Source of the DNA: Nitrospina sp. UBA6727
GTDB taxonomy: Bacteria > Nitrospinota > Nitrospinia > Nitrospinales > VA-1
DNA: 59,837 bases
Assembly: GCA_002454045.1 (NCBI GenBank)
Contig: DKID01000012.1
Span: 1-59,837 of the forward strand
Direction: 5' to 3'
Shown here piece after piece: positions 23,984 to 33,409 of the stretch (the first letter of the stretch is position 1; the number at the start of each line of letters is the position of its first letter). Below the pieces are notes generated by a model, which did not search any database, was not told where the DNA came from, and was given only the letters and a program-made list of their open reading frames with translations. The position numbers and the translations under genes are program-made.

Positions 23984-25111
23984 ATGACCACGGGAATCCG
24001 CGCCATTATTGTCGGCATGATCGCCAACATACTGCTCGCCTTTTTTAAGTTCGCCGGCGGCATACTGGGGAACAGCGTGGCTTTGGTGGCGGACGCTATC
24101 CACTCCCTTTCCGACTTGATGACCGACCTCGTCGTCTTGTTCACTCATCGGATTGGGAAAATTCCGCAGGACGAAAATCATCCTTATGGACACGGGCGGG
24201 CGGAGACGATTGGTGCCACCGTCATCGGCTTACTAATCATCATAACCGGCGCGGGTGTTGCGTACGAAACTTGGGAAGCGCTCGCCGAAAAAAATGCGGC
24301 GGTGCCGGGATGGTTGGCGGTCGTCGCCGCGCTACTTTCCATTTGCATCAACGAAGGACTTTTTCATTACACGCGGCGCGTGGGGGACGCGACGAAAAGT
24401 CCGTCGTTAATCGCCAACGCTTGGCATCATCGGACCGATGCCATTTCGTCCATCGCCGCGCTAGTTGGAATTGTCGGGGCGGGGCTGGGGTTTGCTTTCA
24501 TGGACCCGCTGGCGGGAACCGTGGTCGGTTGCATGATCATAAAAGTTGGCGTTGACATAACCCGGAACGGGTTGCGGGACTTGATGGACACGGCGCTCAG
24601 CGACGAACACACCAAAAAAATTCAGGACATTTTACGGAACATCCCCGAGGTTTTGCACTTTCATGATTTGCGCACTCGCGTCATCGGCGGCGAGTTTCTC
24701 ATCGACGTGCACATCCTCGTCGATTCCGAAATGACGGTCACCGAAGGACACCGTGTTGCGGAAACCGCGCGGCGCAATCTCATCAACGCCATCCACAATA
24801 TTCAGGACGTGCTGGTTCATGTTGACGGCGAACACGATGCGGAAGTCGAGACAATCTACCCCGTCACGCGAAAAGAGTTGATGGAAATTGCGCGGTCATT
24901 AATTTCCGAGTTGGCTGAAAATATTTCGCCGCCGGAAATTCGGGTGCATCATATCAAGGGAAAAAATATCGTGGATGTGTTTATGCAGATTGACTTGAGT
25001 CAAAGCATGGAAGACTCGCGCGCGTTGGTCGCGAACGTAAAATCTAAACTGGAGACCGCGCCGCAAATCGGCCAGGCGCGAGTGTTTCTGGACCTCAACC
25101 GCGAACTCTAA
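23984..25111 (+). CDS. Cation diffusion facilitator family metal efflux protein
   Basis: An inner-membrane exporter of Zn2+, Fe2+ or similar ions. Six TM helices occupy the first ~210 residues with metal-site motifs VADAIHSLSD and NAWHHRTDAISS, and the HPYGHGRAET loop. A cytoplasmic ferredoxin-like domain follows (VLHFHDLRTRVIGGEFLIDVH), then a second similar domain up to residue ~375, longer than minimal CDFs. A TTG start at 23972 is also open; the ATG at 23984 is more credible. It overlaps nothing and ends 11 bases from the convergent deoxyhypusine-synthase-like gene. Confidence 0.88.
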   Translation: MTTGIRAIIVGMIANILLAFFKFAGGILGNSVALVADAIHSLSDLMTDLVVLFTHRIGKIPQDENHPYGHGRAETIGATVIGLLIIITGAGVAYETWEALAEKNAAVPGWLAVVAALLSICINEGLFHYTRRVGDATKSPSLIANAWHHRTDAISSIAALVGIVGAGLGFAFMDPLAGTVVGCMIIKVGVDITRNGLRDLMDTALSDEHTKKIQDILRNIPEVLHFHDLRTRVIGGEFLIDVHILVDSEMTVTEGHRVAETARRNLINAIHNIQDVLVHVDGEHDAEVETIYPVTRKELMEIARSLISELAENISPPEIRVHHIKGKNIVDVFMQIDLSQSMEDSRALVANVKSKLETAPQIGQARVFLDLNREL

Positions 25112-25122
25112 CGCCGAGTTTT

Positions 25123-26220
25123 TTATTCGCGGCGACTAACTTTTTTTAGTGCATCCCCCTCCCATTCGAAGTTTATTCGGAGGCGCCCTTTGTGAAGTCC
25201 TTTCTGAAAAGCGTAACCGTAAATTAAAGGCAGTGAAACGCTGGGCTCGACGAACACCATGCCGTGTGTCGCCTCCTTATTTATTTTTCCCCACGACTGC
25301 GCTTCGGCCAGCGTGCTCCCGCTCAACCCGCCCCAGTGCGGGGCATCGGTGGTCATCTGCAAAGCATATTTGTGGCCGCCGGTATCCTTCCCGAAAATGT
25401 AGGACATGACAACGGAGTCGTTGATATAATTTTTGGGAACGCCGCCGGCGATGTAAAAAGCCGCCGTGCGCGTCGAGTTCACCACAATCTGAGTCAGTTC
25501 GTAATTGTCGCGGATGGAGTCAATGGTGATGGGCGCGCGCGCTTCTTTACGAGCCGAGTGGTAGTGCTCCGTTAATCCTATTCCTATGCTGGAGTCGTTG
25601 ATGGCCGGGCAAAAAATCGGAACGTTGTTTTTCCTGGCGGCGACTAGAATGGAATCTTCATCGTCAATGGTCGCGGAAAGTTTGTGGATAAAGTCACGGC
25701 TGGAATAATTCCCGGGCGGCAAAGTGTCCGCGAACTTTCCGATTAAGGTGTCGTCTTCCGCAAACAATTCTTCATCGACATAGGTGTCATAAATTCGGTT
25801 GATGAAGAGTTCGCGCAACTTGGTGTCGTCGGCGTTCGGGCTGCCATAATAATGACCGCCGCCGAGGGAGTTGTAATAATCCTGATATAAAATCGCGCCG
25901 GTGGAAACGATTACATCCACCATATTGTGATGCACCATGTCGCGGATAATTTTTCTCAGTCCCGCCGCGATGAGCGGACCCGCCATCCCCAAAATGATTG
26001 TCGGCTGCTCTTCATCTTGCAACATCTTCCCGAATATCTTTGCGCATTGCCCAAGGTTCCGGGCTTGAATGGAAGCCGATTGGAACGACTCCACCAGGTC
26101 GGCGACGTCATTAATTTTTTCAAAGTCAACCGGAGCAACGCGGGTGTTTAGAATCTCCTTTTTCTTTTTCTTCTTGCCTTCGTCCAATGGTTCTGGCATC
26201 AAGACATCTTTGTAGCCCAT
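25123..26220 (-). CDS. Deoxyhypusine synthase-like protein
   Basis: 365 residues of the DHS family. It shows ILGMAGPLIAAGLRKIIRDMV, DVIVSTGAILYQDYY, FCPAINDSSIGIG, the AGGVPKN NAD site region, and LAEAQSWGKIN, whose Lys matches the catalytic lysine of eukaryotic DHS. In bacteria, which lack eIF5A, homologues act on free amines (for example homospermidine synthase activity) or have unknown roles. The N-terminus has an unusual lysine run. The window also encodes EF-P (34360), the bacterial eIF5A homologue, but no link is known. ispD lies upstream. Confidence 0.85.
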   Translation of the reverse strand: MGYKDVLMPEPLDEGKKKKKKEILNTRVAPVDFEKINDVADLVESFQSASIQARNLGQCAKIFGKMLQDEEQPTIILGMAGPLIAAGLRKIIRDMVHHNMVDVIVSTGAILYQDYYNSLGGGHYYGSPNADDTKLRELFINRIYDTYVDEELFAEDDTLIGKFADTLPPGNYSSRDFIHKLSATIDDEDSILVAARKNNVPIFCPAINDSSIGIGLTEHYHSARKEARAPITIDSIRDNYELTQIVVNSTRTAAFYIAGGVPKNYINDSVVMSYIFGKDTGGHKYALQMTTDAPHWGGLSGSTLAEAQSWGKINKEATHGMVFVEPSVSLPLIYGYAFQKGLHKGRLRINFEWEGDALKKVSRRE

Positions 26221-26305
26221 GTTTTTCCCCGCTTAAAAATTTTTGAAAATTAGATGAAGTCTATAATTTTCCCATCGCCGCCAATCACATCGGGACGAAA
26301 AACTT

Positions 26306-26998
26306 TTAACATTCTGGAAATAATTTTGCCACAATGCTTTCGCCCAACACCAAATCTTCCGGGCGCGTGATTTTTAGGTTCCACTCAGACCCTTCTACCA
26401 CGCGAACTTCCCGCCCCAGGTATTCGACCAAGGCGCCTTCGTCCGTGCCATAAAATGAATCCGCCTGCGCTTTGCGAAAAGCCTCGCCGAGCAAGTCATA
26501 GCGAAAAGCTTGGGGAGTTTGAACCCGCCACAAGCCGTTCCGTTCCACGGTGCGCTGCACCAATCCGGCAGCGTCCACCTGCTTGATGGTGTCGTGAACG
26601 GAAATTGCCGTGATTGCCGCGCCAAATTTTTCGGCAACGTGGACTGTTTCCTGAATCATACGTTTCGATAAAAAAGGGCGAACGCCATCGTGAACCAAAA
26701 CGATGTCGGTGTCGGTGGGAAGAAACTTGTATCCGTTGTAAACAGAGTCCTGCCTTTTTTCACCGCCGACCACAACTTGTTTGACGACCGACGGGCGTTT
26801 CAGCCAGTCGGCGCGGGCGTTCTTCCGTTCCCGTTCCGGCACGACCAGAACTAACGAATCGATGAGTCCCGATTCTTGAAACGTTCGCAAGGTGTAATGC
26901 AAGACGGGTTTTCCCCGCAACGTCTGAAACTGTTTTGGGGTCGCTCCCCCCAGCCGAGTTCCCTGTCCCGCCGCGGGAATAATCGCGCATACATTCAT
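26306..26998 (-). CDS. ispD: 2-C-methyl-D-erythritol 4-phosphate cytidylyltransferase
   Basis: The third enzyme of the MEP isoprenoid pathway, transferring CMP from CTP to MEP. The 230-residue protein has the nucleotidyltransferase signature IIPAAGQGTRLGG with KQFQTLRGKPVL, VLVHDGVRPFL, the VERNGLWRVQTPQAF segment and GTDEGALVE. It ends with SEWNLKITRPEDLVLGE. It starts 9 bases after radA, so radA-ispD are probably cotranscribed. ispF, often adjacent, is not here. Confidence 0.96.
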   Translation of the reverse strand: MNVCAIIPAAGQGTRLGGATPKQFQTLRGKPVLHYTLRTFQESGLIDSLVLVVPERERKNARADWLKRPSVVKQVVVGGEKRQDSVYNGYKFLPTDTDIVLVHDGVRPFLSKRMIQETVHVAEKFGAAITAISVHDTIKQVDAAGLVQRTVERNGLWRVQTPQAFRYDLLGEAFRKAQADSFYGTDEGALVEYLGREVRVVEGSEWNLKITRPEDLVLGESIVAKLFPEC

Positions 26999-27007
26999 AA
27001 TTGGTTG

Positions 27008-28375
27008 TCAAAATAATTTTTCAAAAACGTCGGAAAGATTTTTCACAAAACACAACTCGATGTTTTTATCGGGCAGGTTCTTTATTTTTTTCGCGGAATG
27101 CGGAATCACGCAACGTTTAAAACCCAGCCTTCTGGCTTCGATGATGCGGGCGTCTAACTGCATGACCGTGCGCACTTCTCCCGTCAAGCCTACCTCACCG
27201 ACTAGCACCGTCAACGGGTCGATGATTTTATCACGGAAACTTCCCGCGATGGCGACCGCGATTGCCAAGTCCAAAGCCGGTTCCACAATTTTTATTCCGC
27301 CGGTGAGATTCACAAAAATATCTTCGCCGTGCAGGTTGAACTCCATCCTTTTTTCCATGATGGCAATCAGCAGAGACACGCGGTTGGCGTCAAAACCCGT
27401 GGACATTCGCCGCGGCATTCCGATGGAAGAAGATGTGCTAACCAAGGCTTGGACTTCGACCAGCAAGGTTCGGCTGCCTTCCAAACTTGCCGCAATGGTG
27501 GAACCCGAGGAGTCCTCGGGGCGTTCGGACAAAAACCATTCGGAGGGATTTTCCACCGGCACCAATCCTTCCGGCATCATTTGAAACACGCCGATTTCAG
27601 GGGTGGGACCAAACCGGTTTTTGGTCGTCCTCAAAGCTCGGTAAGCATGACCGCGCTCGCCTTCAAAGTAGACCACCGTGTCCACGATATGCTCCAAAGA
27701 TTTCGGCCCGGCTATCGCTCCGTCTTTATTGATGTGGCCGATCAAAAGAGTCGGGAGGCCGCGATGCTTGATGGCTTGAAAAATTTTGAACGCCACTTCC
27801 CGCACTTGGCTGATGCTTCCTGGGGCGGATTGCAAATCTGCGCTGTAAAAAGTTTGCACCGAATCCAACACCAATACATCCGGATCAACTTTATCCAGTA
27901 ACTGAAGAATTTCCTCCACGCAGATTTCGGAACACACCAGCAAGTTTTCGGACAAGGCGTTGAGGCGCTCGGCGCGGAGTTTAAGCTGGGTGCCCGATTC
28001 CTCCCCGGAAACATACAGAACCTTTTTGCCAAGCCGAGCCAAGTGGCCCATGCTTTGCAAGGTGAGGGTCGACTTCCCTATCCCCGGTTCTCCGCCAATC
28101 AAGGTGAGCGAGCCTTCAACCATGCCGCCGCCAAGAACTCGGTCAAACTCGCCGATGCCGGTAGTCAAACGGTTTTCGACGACCGACTGAACTTTTGTAA
28201 TCGGAGTGAACGTTGAGGAGTCCGAACTTCGTTGCGGATGACGTGGAGCCGACTGCTGGTGCAGAGCTTCTTCCGCAAAACTGTCCCACGCCATGCATTC
28301 GGGACACCGTCCCATCCACTTTGGGACTTGGTGCCCGCATTCATGGCAGACAAAAATGGTGGTGGTCTTGGCCAT
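27008..28375 (-). CDS. radA: DNA repair protein RadA (Sms)
   Basis: A RecA-like helicase promoting branch migration in recombination. The 455 residues start with a C4 zinc finger (FVCHECGHQVPKWMGRCPEC). Then follow Walker A GGEPGIGKSTL, the RadA-specific KNRFGPTPEIGVFQM and the Lon-protease-like C-terminal domain (GGIKIVEPALDLAIAVAIAGS, VGLTGEVR). Length and all motifs are normal. Confidence 0.97.
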   Translation of the reverse strand: MAKTTTIFVCHECGHQVPKWMGRCPECMAWDSFAEEALHQQSAPRHPQRSSDSSTFTPITKVQSVVENRLTTGIGEFDRVLGGGMVEGSLTLIGGEPGIGKSTLTLQSMGHLARLGKKVLYVSGEESGTQLKLRAERLNALSENLLVCSEICVEEILQLLDKVDPDVLVLDSVQTFYSADLQSAPGSISQVREVAFKIFQAIKHRGLPTLLIGHINKDGAIAGPKSLEHIVDTVVYFEGERGHAYRALRTTKNRFGPTPEIGVFQMMPEGLVPVENPSEWFLSERPEDSSGSTIAASLEGSRTLLVEVQALVSTSSSIGMPRRMSTGFDANRVSLLIAIMEKRMEFNLHGEDIFVNLTGGIKIVEPALDLAIAVAIAGSFRDKIIDPLTVLVGEVGLTGEVRTVMQLDARIIEARRLGFKRCVIPHSAKKIKNLPDKNIELCFVKNLSDVFEKLF

Positions 28376-28470
28376 AATAAGGCGGGGCGATGAGGGCTCG
28401 GCAATCGGTCAAACTTTGAAAACGCAGGAGACCGTTTTGCAACGAAAAAACTTTTTGCCGCCAGACAATT

Positions 28471-29478
28471 CTATTTCCCGCCGGTCCCACTTTTCGGCGA
28501 ACTTAATTGCCTGAGGGCTTTTTTAATATCGTCGTTTCGGGAAATATTGACATTCGCTTTTCGGCGTAAATCGGCGAGTGCTTCCTTGATTTCTTTTTGG
28601 TCGTTCATCAAACCGACCTGCGCCTTTTGTACATCGCCCAGTGTCGTGGCGAGCGAACTCAGCTTTGCCTGTTGCTTGGCAATCGTCTTGAGAATTTCAA
28701 TCAGGCGGGAGAGCTTCTCATTTGCCAGGTCCGCTTTGACGTTGCGCACATTTTCTTTCTGCGCCGAATCCTTTAACTTTCCGAGCACCGAATTTTTCAA
28801 GTCTGCGTTGATTTTCGTCACGTGTTCCAAAATTATTTTTCGGTTCTTTTCGTTTTCCCTGGCAATAGTGGGAATGACATCCGTGCGAAAAAGGGCGATG
28901 GTGTCGTCGAAACTTTTTTTCATCGAAGCACTCTGCGCTTCTAACTGTCGCACAACGCCGCCCATGGTTTTCTGGTTGGCGGCAGAAAAATCTTGAAAAT
29001 TGGATTTTCCGGATTGCTCGAATTTTTCCATATCCTGCGCCAGCCCCTCTTTCAGGCTTGCCTGTTCCTGCCGGAGCGATGCGAAGTTTTTGTTCTGCTG
29101 GTGAATTATGTCCGACAACTGACTTTTAACTTCCTCTTCCAAATTGGTCAGTTTGGAATTGATTCCGCCAATACCGATTAGCGTTTCCTGCTTATTCTGT
29201 TCAATCGTTCCCGGCAACTGTTCAATCTCTCCCTGCAACGGCGGGAGAATTTGTTTAATTTCTTCGATTTGGCGCGATAGGTCCTGCTGTTGCCTTTGTA
29301 GATGATCAGACTGAGCCTTTTTTAAATTTTCCAAACGGGTGTTAAGTTTTCTTAACTCCAAGTTTATTTTTTTTAAATCGTCGCCGCTGGAACCGAAGAG
29401 CTGAGCGAACACATCGGCGGGGGGGGAAAGTATTAGAAGTAATAAAAAAGGAATGGCGCAGGTGAATTTCACCTTCAT
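28471..29478 (-). CDS. Secreted coiled-coil protein of unknown function
   Basis: 335 residues. An N-terminal signal peptide (FLLLLILSPPADVFAQ) predicts export to the periplasm. Most of the rest is Lys/Gln/Glu-rich heptad sequence: residues 35-85, 100-160 and 205-320 look coiled coil. No catalytic motif is seen. It lies just downstream of pal, where many proteobacteria have cpoB, but it lacks a TPR domain, and a terminator separates it from pal. A cell-envelope structural role is possible. Confidence 0.65.
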   Translation of the reverse strand: MKVKFTCAIPFLLLLILSPPADVFAQLFGSSGDDLKKINLELRKLNTRLENLKKAQSDHLQRQQQDLSRQIEEIKQILPPLQGEIEQLPGTIEQNKQETLIGIGGINSKLTNLEEEVKSQLSDIIHQQNKNFASLRQEQASLKEGLAQDMEKFEQSGKSNFQDFSAANQKTMGGVVRQLEAQSASMKKSFDDTIALFRTDVIPTIARENEKNRKIILEHVTKINADLKNSVLGKLKDSAQKENVRNVKADLANEKLSRLIEILKTIAKQQAKLSSLATTLGDVQKAQVGLMNDQKEIKEALADLRRKANVNISRNDDIKKALRQLSSPKSGTGGK

Positions 29479-29537
29479 GGCTTCCGTTCTTTCCTAAAAA
29501 ATTCAGATGCCGAAGTTAACGGTTTCCGCGTTGACGG

Positions 29538-29579
29538 CAAAAAAGAAAAACCGCACTGGGGACGAATCCCCAACGCGGC
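29538..29579 (-). terminator. Rho-independent terminator after pal
   Basis: On the minus strand CCGC-GTT-GGGGA-TTCG-TCCCC-AGT-GCGG forms an interrupted hairpin, followed at once by TTTTTCTTTTTT. It ends the tol-pal transcript 45 bases after the pal stop. Confidence 0.8.
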
Positions 29580-29622
29580 TTCATTATATACGAACCGCTG
29601 GAATCGTTAAAAACGGAAAAGA

Positions 29623-30381
29623 TTATTCTGAAACCATGAAATGCGCCCGGCGGTTTTCATACCAGCAGGCTTCGTTACTTTCAAGGCAGAAAGGTCGTTC
29701 TTCGCCAAAACTGATGACGCGAATCTTCCTGTGGCTCACGCCTTGCATCACCAGGTATTGCTTGGTGGACATGGCGCGGCGCTCGCCCAAAGCGATGTTG
29801 TAATTGTTGGTGCCTCTCTCATCACAATGGCCCTGCACCTCTATATACAAACTCGGGTTTTGTTTGAGATGCTCAGCGTTCTCCCGTAGGACTGCCCTGG
29901 AATTATCGTCTAAATCATATCGGTTAAATTTAAAATGAATATCCGTCAACCCCGATGAGTGACGGAAAGGCCGCAGTCTGGATTCTTGAATTTCGTCATC
30001 CATCCCGAAACTACCACGTCCGTCACCCGACCCGAAACCACCGCGTCCGTCGTCCGAAAAAAGCGGCGGGGTTAATCCCGATCTACCCTCTGAAGAAAGT
30101 CCATCACCCATGCTAGACCCCAATCCTCCCCCCGAAGAAAATCCGTCTGGAGAAAATCCATCCTCCATGATAGGTTCTTCACTGAAGAATGAGTCCCCTC
30201 CTGGCGACCCGGCAAAGCCCTTTCCTGACGACATGGAGGAAGAACCCGTGTCGCGCTCCATTTCCTCACTGACTCCTCCCGAAGTTCCGCTCTCGATCGG
30301 CATAAGCTTTTTCGAGCAAGCCGTCATCACGAGCACACAAAATCCTGCGACAACGATTGCCTTCCAGTCCGTAATTTTCAT
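29623..30381 (-). CDS. pal: Peptidoglycan-associated lipoprotein Pal
   Basis: Outer-membrane lipoprotein that binds peptidoglycan and TolB. The lipobox is VLVMTAC. The C-terminal OmpA-like domain (about residues 145-252) has IHFKFNRYDLDDNSR, EVQGHCDERGTNNYNIALGERR and GEERPFC, with the conserved DE/RG and NIALG peptidoglycan-binding residues. Between them is an unusually long Gly/Ser/Asp-rich linker of about 110 residues (SDDGRGGFGSGDGRGSFG), making the protein 252 rather than ~170 residues. Last gene of the tol operon. Confidence 0.94.
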   Translation of the reverse strand: MKITDWKAIVVAGFCVLVMTACSKKLMPIESGTSGGVSEEMERDTGSSSMSSGKGFAGSPGGDSFFSEEPIMEDGFSPDGFSSGGGLGSSMGDGLSSEGRSGLTPPLFSDDGRGGFGSGDGRGSFGMDDEIQESRLRPFRHSSGLTDIHFKFNRYDLDDNSRAVLRENAEHLKQNPSLYIEVQGHCDERGTNNYNIALGERRAMSTKQYLVMQGVSHRKIRVISFGEERPFCLESNEACWYENRRAHFMVSE

Positions 30382-30533
30382 GTCACCCTCACATCAAAAA
30401 AAATTTATTTTTATGCAACCAAATCCTAAGGACAAGTTTTAAAATCTATCGCGCTTAAAAATTTGTGGCACACAAACGCCCGGTCGTGAGTGTAGCAAAA
30501 ACTCGATAACTTTTGTAGGCTTTTTAGCAACCG

Positions 30534-31940
30534 TCAATTTTTCAACGACAAAGGAGCACGGGGAACGACTTCCCTGAGGTAAGGAGACCAGGCGGGACTA
30601 TGCCCGTTGCCGGAGAAAGTCAACCGTCTCGTCTCCTCGCTCCCCACTTTCTGGATGAAAATATCAAACCGATTATTTTCCTCCCTTCGATAAATGATGA
30701 ATCGACCATCAGGCGACCAGCTAGGTTGTTCGCAACTTCCAACGCCCGCGGTTACGATCTCGCTCTTCTTTGTGTTCAGATTGTACACTTTGATTTGAAA
30801 CTTTTTCCCCACTCGCGATGTGTAGGCAATTCGGTCGCCGTCAGGAGACCACGCCGGATTATCATTGTAAGAAAAACCGGCGGAGATGCGAGTGAGGCGG
30901 GAACGGTCGCCTTTATCGGAGCGCATAATATAAATTTGTGGCCTTCCAGTTCCCGATCGATCTGAGGTGAAGGCTATCTTTTTTCCGTCGGGAGACCATG
31001 TCGGGGACGTATCGATATTAAAATGGTGGGTCAACCGTTCCAGTTGGTAATCCTCATCCAAAACATAAATCTCGGAATTTTGATCCCTGCTTAACACCAG
31101 CGCAATCTTCTGCATGTCCGGAGACCACGCCGGCGCCGTGTTCAAGCCGGGAAGACGGTGTAGGGTCCGCCGCTGCTTTCCAGTCGCGTGAATTATTGCC
31201 AAGTCTGGATTGCGCGCCGCGTACGAAGTGTAAACAATCCAGTTGCCATCCGGCGACCAACTCGGGCTGAGGTTGACCGTATGGTCGTTCGTCAACCGCA
31301 CCAAACTCGGCTCGTATCCATCAAAATCGATGAGATAAATCTCCTTGTCCGCGCCTTCCTGTTGCAAGAAAGCGATGCGGGTTTCCGCGACGCCGCGTTT
31401 TCCCGTCAACTGCATGACCACTTCATCGGCAAACCGGTGCACGGTTTTTCGAAGTAGATGGCGCGAAGCCTTATAACGTTTGCCGAACAAGAACCGTTTA
31501 TTTACCGCGTCGTAAAGCCGGAAAACAAAAACTTGCCCGGCCCCGTTTTTCAGCACGCTATATTCGGTTTTGATGAGCCACTGCGCTCCCAACTGATACC
31601 AACTTTCATAGTCCACCGCGGCGGTTGAGCGTTCCATTTCCTCTGCTTCCAGTTCCCAAAACACCGACTTTTGCAGCAGGGAAAACCATTCGGAAAGCAT
31701 CAAGTCGTTTTCCAAAATCTCTTTGGCTTCCGTTCCAATCCCCGTCAAATCCGCGGCAGAACCTTTCGCGGAATCTTTCGCGACAAAATCTATGACCGCG
31801 AGCATAACTTTTTTCTGCGTCACGCGTTCCATGTCAATGCGAATTTGAGGCTCCGCAAAACCAGTCGTGGTCTGCGACAACGTCAGCACCAACACCGTCA
31901 AGAAAAAATGCAAGCCGGGTTTATCTGTCTTTCGGAACAT
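30534..31940 (-). CDS. tolB: Tol-Pal system beta-propeller protein TolB
   Basis: A periplasmic TolB with an N-terminal signal segment (FFLTVLVLTLSQTTTGFA), an N-terminal alpha/beta domain to about residue 170, and six WD-like propeller blades, each with the SWSPDG core: NLSPSWSPDGNWIVYTS, DTSPTWSPDGKKIAFTS, NPAWSPDGDRIAYTS and others. At 468 residues it is slightly longer than average. Its start overlaps the end of tolA by 20 bases. Confidence 0.95.
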   Translation of the reverse strand: MFRKTDKPGLHFFLTVLVLTLSQTTTGFAEPQIRIDMERVTQKKVMLAVIDFVAKDSAKGSAADLTGIGTEAKEILENDLMLSEWFSLLQKSVFWELEAEEMERSTAAVDYESWYQLGAQWLIKTEYSVLKNGAGQVFVFRLYDAVNKRFLFGKRYKASRHLLRKTVHRFADEVVMQLTGKRGVAETRIAFLQQEGADKEIYLIDFDGYEPSLVRLTNDHTVNLSPSWSPDGNWIVYTSYAARNPDLAIIHATGKQRRTLHRLPGLNTAPAWSPDMQKIALVLSRDQNSEIYVLDEDYQLERLTHHFNIDTSPTWSPDGKKIAFTSDRSGTGRPQIYIMRSDKGDRSRLTRISAGFSYNDNPAWSPDGDRIAYTSRVGKKFQIKVYNLNTKKSEIVTAGVGSCEQPSWSPDGRFIIYRREENNRFDIFIQKVGSEETRRLTFSGNGHSPAWSPYLREVVPRAPLSLKN

Positions 31941-32970
31941 ATTTGAAATGCATATTTACAAAAAGGTTGGGCAACTTTAGTTGCTCGGGAAACTCGGGGA
32001 AAGGCGCGGAATCCAAAATCGCGTGGACGGCAAGAGTATCCAAAGCGTCCACGCCTGAACTTTTTTTGATGAAGGACTTGTCGATATTTCCGCCGGGAAA
32101 AATGCGAAAGGAGACGATGGTTTCCCGGTCGTGTTCTTCGGCTAAAGGCTCTTGCCAGTTTTTGTAAATTCTTTCCCGAATCATGCCGACATACAATGAT
32201 CGAGCGTCGTCCGTGCTCGCGGCTCCTGCTTTTTTCGCGGACGAATTTTCCGCCGCCGCCGATTGCGTTGTGGCTTGCGAAGCCGTGGGCAAGGCGCGCA
32301 ACTTGCTTTGAAAACTGGAAGAGTGGTCGAGTCGCGCGCTGGAAATTTTCACTTTTATCGGTTCTGAATTAACCGACAAAGAATCGAATTTCTGCAAAAT
32401 GGGATTCCAAGATTCACCATTTTTTTGCGTACTTTCCGCAACCGTGCTCGTTGCCGTTGCCACGACATTTTTATTTTTCGCGGCGTCCAACTCGCGGAAG
32501 GCTTCCTCGACAATCGGTTCCCGCGCAACTGACTCGGCGGGCGGGAATTTAGTTTCTAGTTTTTCTAACTGCGCCAAATCTTCCATTATTTTTTTTGCCA
32601 ACGGGGCGACAACCGGTTCTATTTTTTCTTCGCGCTTATTCAAATCTTGCGGAATTGCGACCGCGGTTTTTTTTACTTTCACCAATTCCTTCGTCGTAGT
32701 TTTTTTTTGGACACGCTGTTTCTTATTTGGAGTTGATGATAACTCCCTCGGAGTTTTGGTTTCTGCTACAGGTCTGGGGCGTTTTTGCGCGACAATCTTG
32801 GGCCTTCTCGGTTCGCTGACTAAGTTTACCATAAGCGCCGGAACAACCGTATCCTCGCGAAAAACGGGTTTGGGAAGAAACAAGACAACCGTCAGTATCA
32901 GAAGATGCCAGAAGACAGAGGACACGAGCATCTGATTAAAATCAAAGGGCTGCGACAGCTGAATGTTCAT
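31921..32970 (-). CDS. tolA: TolA/TonB-type energy transducer of the Tol system
   Basis: A single-TM inner-membrane protein spanning the periplasm. The TM is MLVSSVFWHLLILTVVLFL, near residue 15. The middle region is Lys/Glu/Thr-rich rather than the long Ala/Lys helix of E. coli TolA. The C-terminus is a TonB/TolA domain: RIYKNWQEPLAEEHDRETI, then VSFRIFPGGNIDKSFIKKS. Position between tolR and tolB identifies it as the TolA equivalent. I use the ATG at 32970; an upstream TTG at 32979 is less likely. The gap to the tolR stop is 5 bases. Confidence 0.85.
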   Translation of the reverse strand: MNIQLSQPFDFNQMLVSSVFWHLLILTVVLFLPKPVFREDTVVPALMVNLVSEPRRPKIVAQKRPRPVAETKTPRELSSTPNKKQRVQKKTTTKELVKVKKTAVAIPQDLNKREEKIEPVVAPLAKKIMEDLAQLEKLETKFPPAESVAREPIVEEAFRELDAAKNKNVVATATSTVAESTQKNGESWNPILQKFDSLSVNSEPIKVKISSARLDHSSSFQSKLRALPTASQATTQSAAAENSSAKKAGAASTDDARSLYVGMIRERIYKNWQEPLAEEHDRETIVSFRIFPGGNIDKSFIKKSSGVDALDTLAVHAILDSAPFPEFPEQLKLPNLFVNMHFKYVPKDR

Positions 32971-32975
32971 GGCTC

Positions 32976-33368
32976 TCAAGGTTCCGTTATCATCCCAACA
33001 TTTCGCGCGCCCGCCTTCTTCACGGTGGATAAGATGTGCATGATGAAACCATAGTCGAGTGTCTTGTCCGCCCGCAGATAAACTCCGCCCTCTTCATTCG
33101 CTTGGATATACTGCTTCACGTGACGGGTTAGTCCCATCAGGTTCGTCATTTCTTCTTGCTTCCAAAATATTTTCTTGTTGCTCTTTAACGTGATGGTCGG
33201 GATTTCTTTGATGGGGATGGGGGCAACCGATTCCCTGGGAAGCTGAACCTCCACGCCGTGTTGCATGAGTGGCGCGGTGATCATGAAGATAATCAGCAGC
33301 ACCAACATGACATCTACAAAGGGCGTCACGTTGATTTCCGCCAGATAGGGTCTTCGGTGCCTGCGCAT
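32976..33368 (-). CDS. tolR: Tol system proton-channel subunit TolR (ExbD family)
   Basis: 130 residues with one TM, VDVMLVLLIIFMITAPL, containing the conserved proton-accepting Asp, preceded by LAEINVTPF. The periplasmic domain (LRADKTLDYGFIMHILSTVKKAG) is standard ExbD/TolR. With TolQ it forms the proton-motive-force-driven motor that energises TolA. Confidence 0.93.
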   Translation of the reverse strand: MRRHRRPYLAEINVTPFVDVMLVLLIIFMITAPLMQHGVEVQLPRESVAPIPIKEIPTITLKSNKKIFWKQEEMTNLMGLTRHVKQYIQANEEGGVYLRADKTLDYGFIMHILSTVKKAGARNVGMITEP

Positions 33369-33409
33369 AAATTTCGTTTCAAGGGATGGGGGAGGGACTG
33401 CTTAACGAG

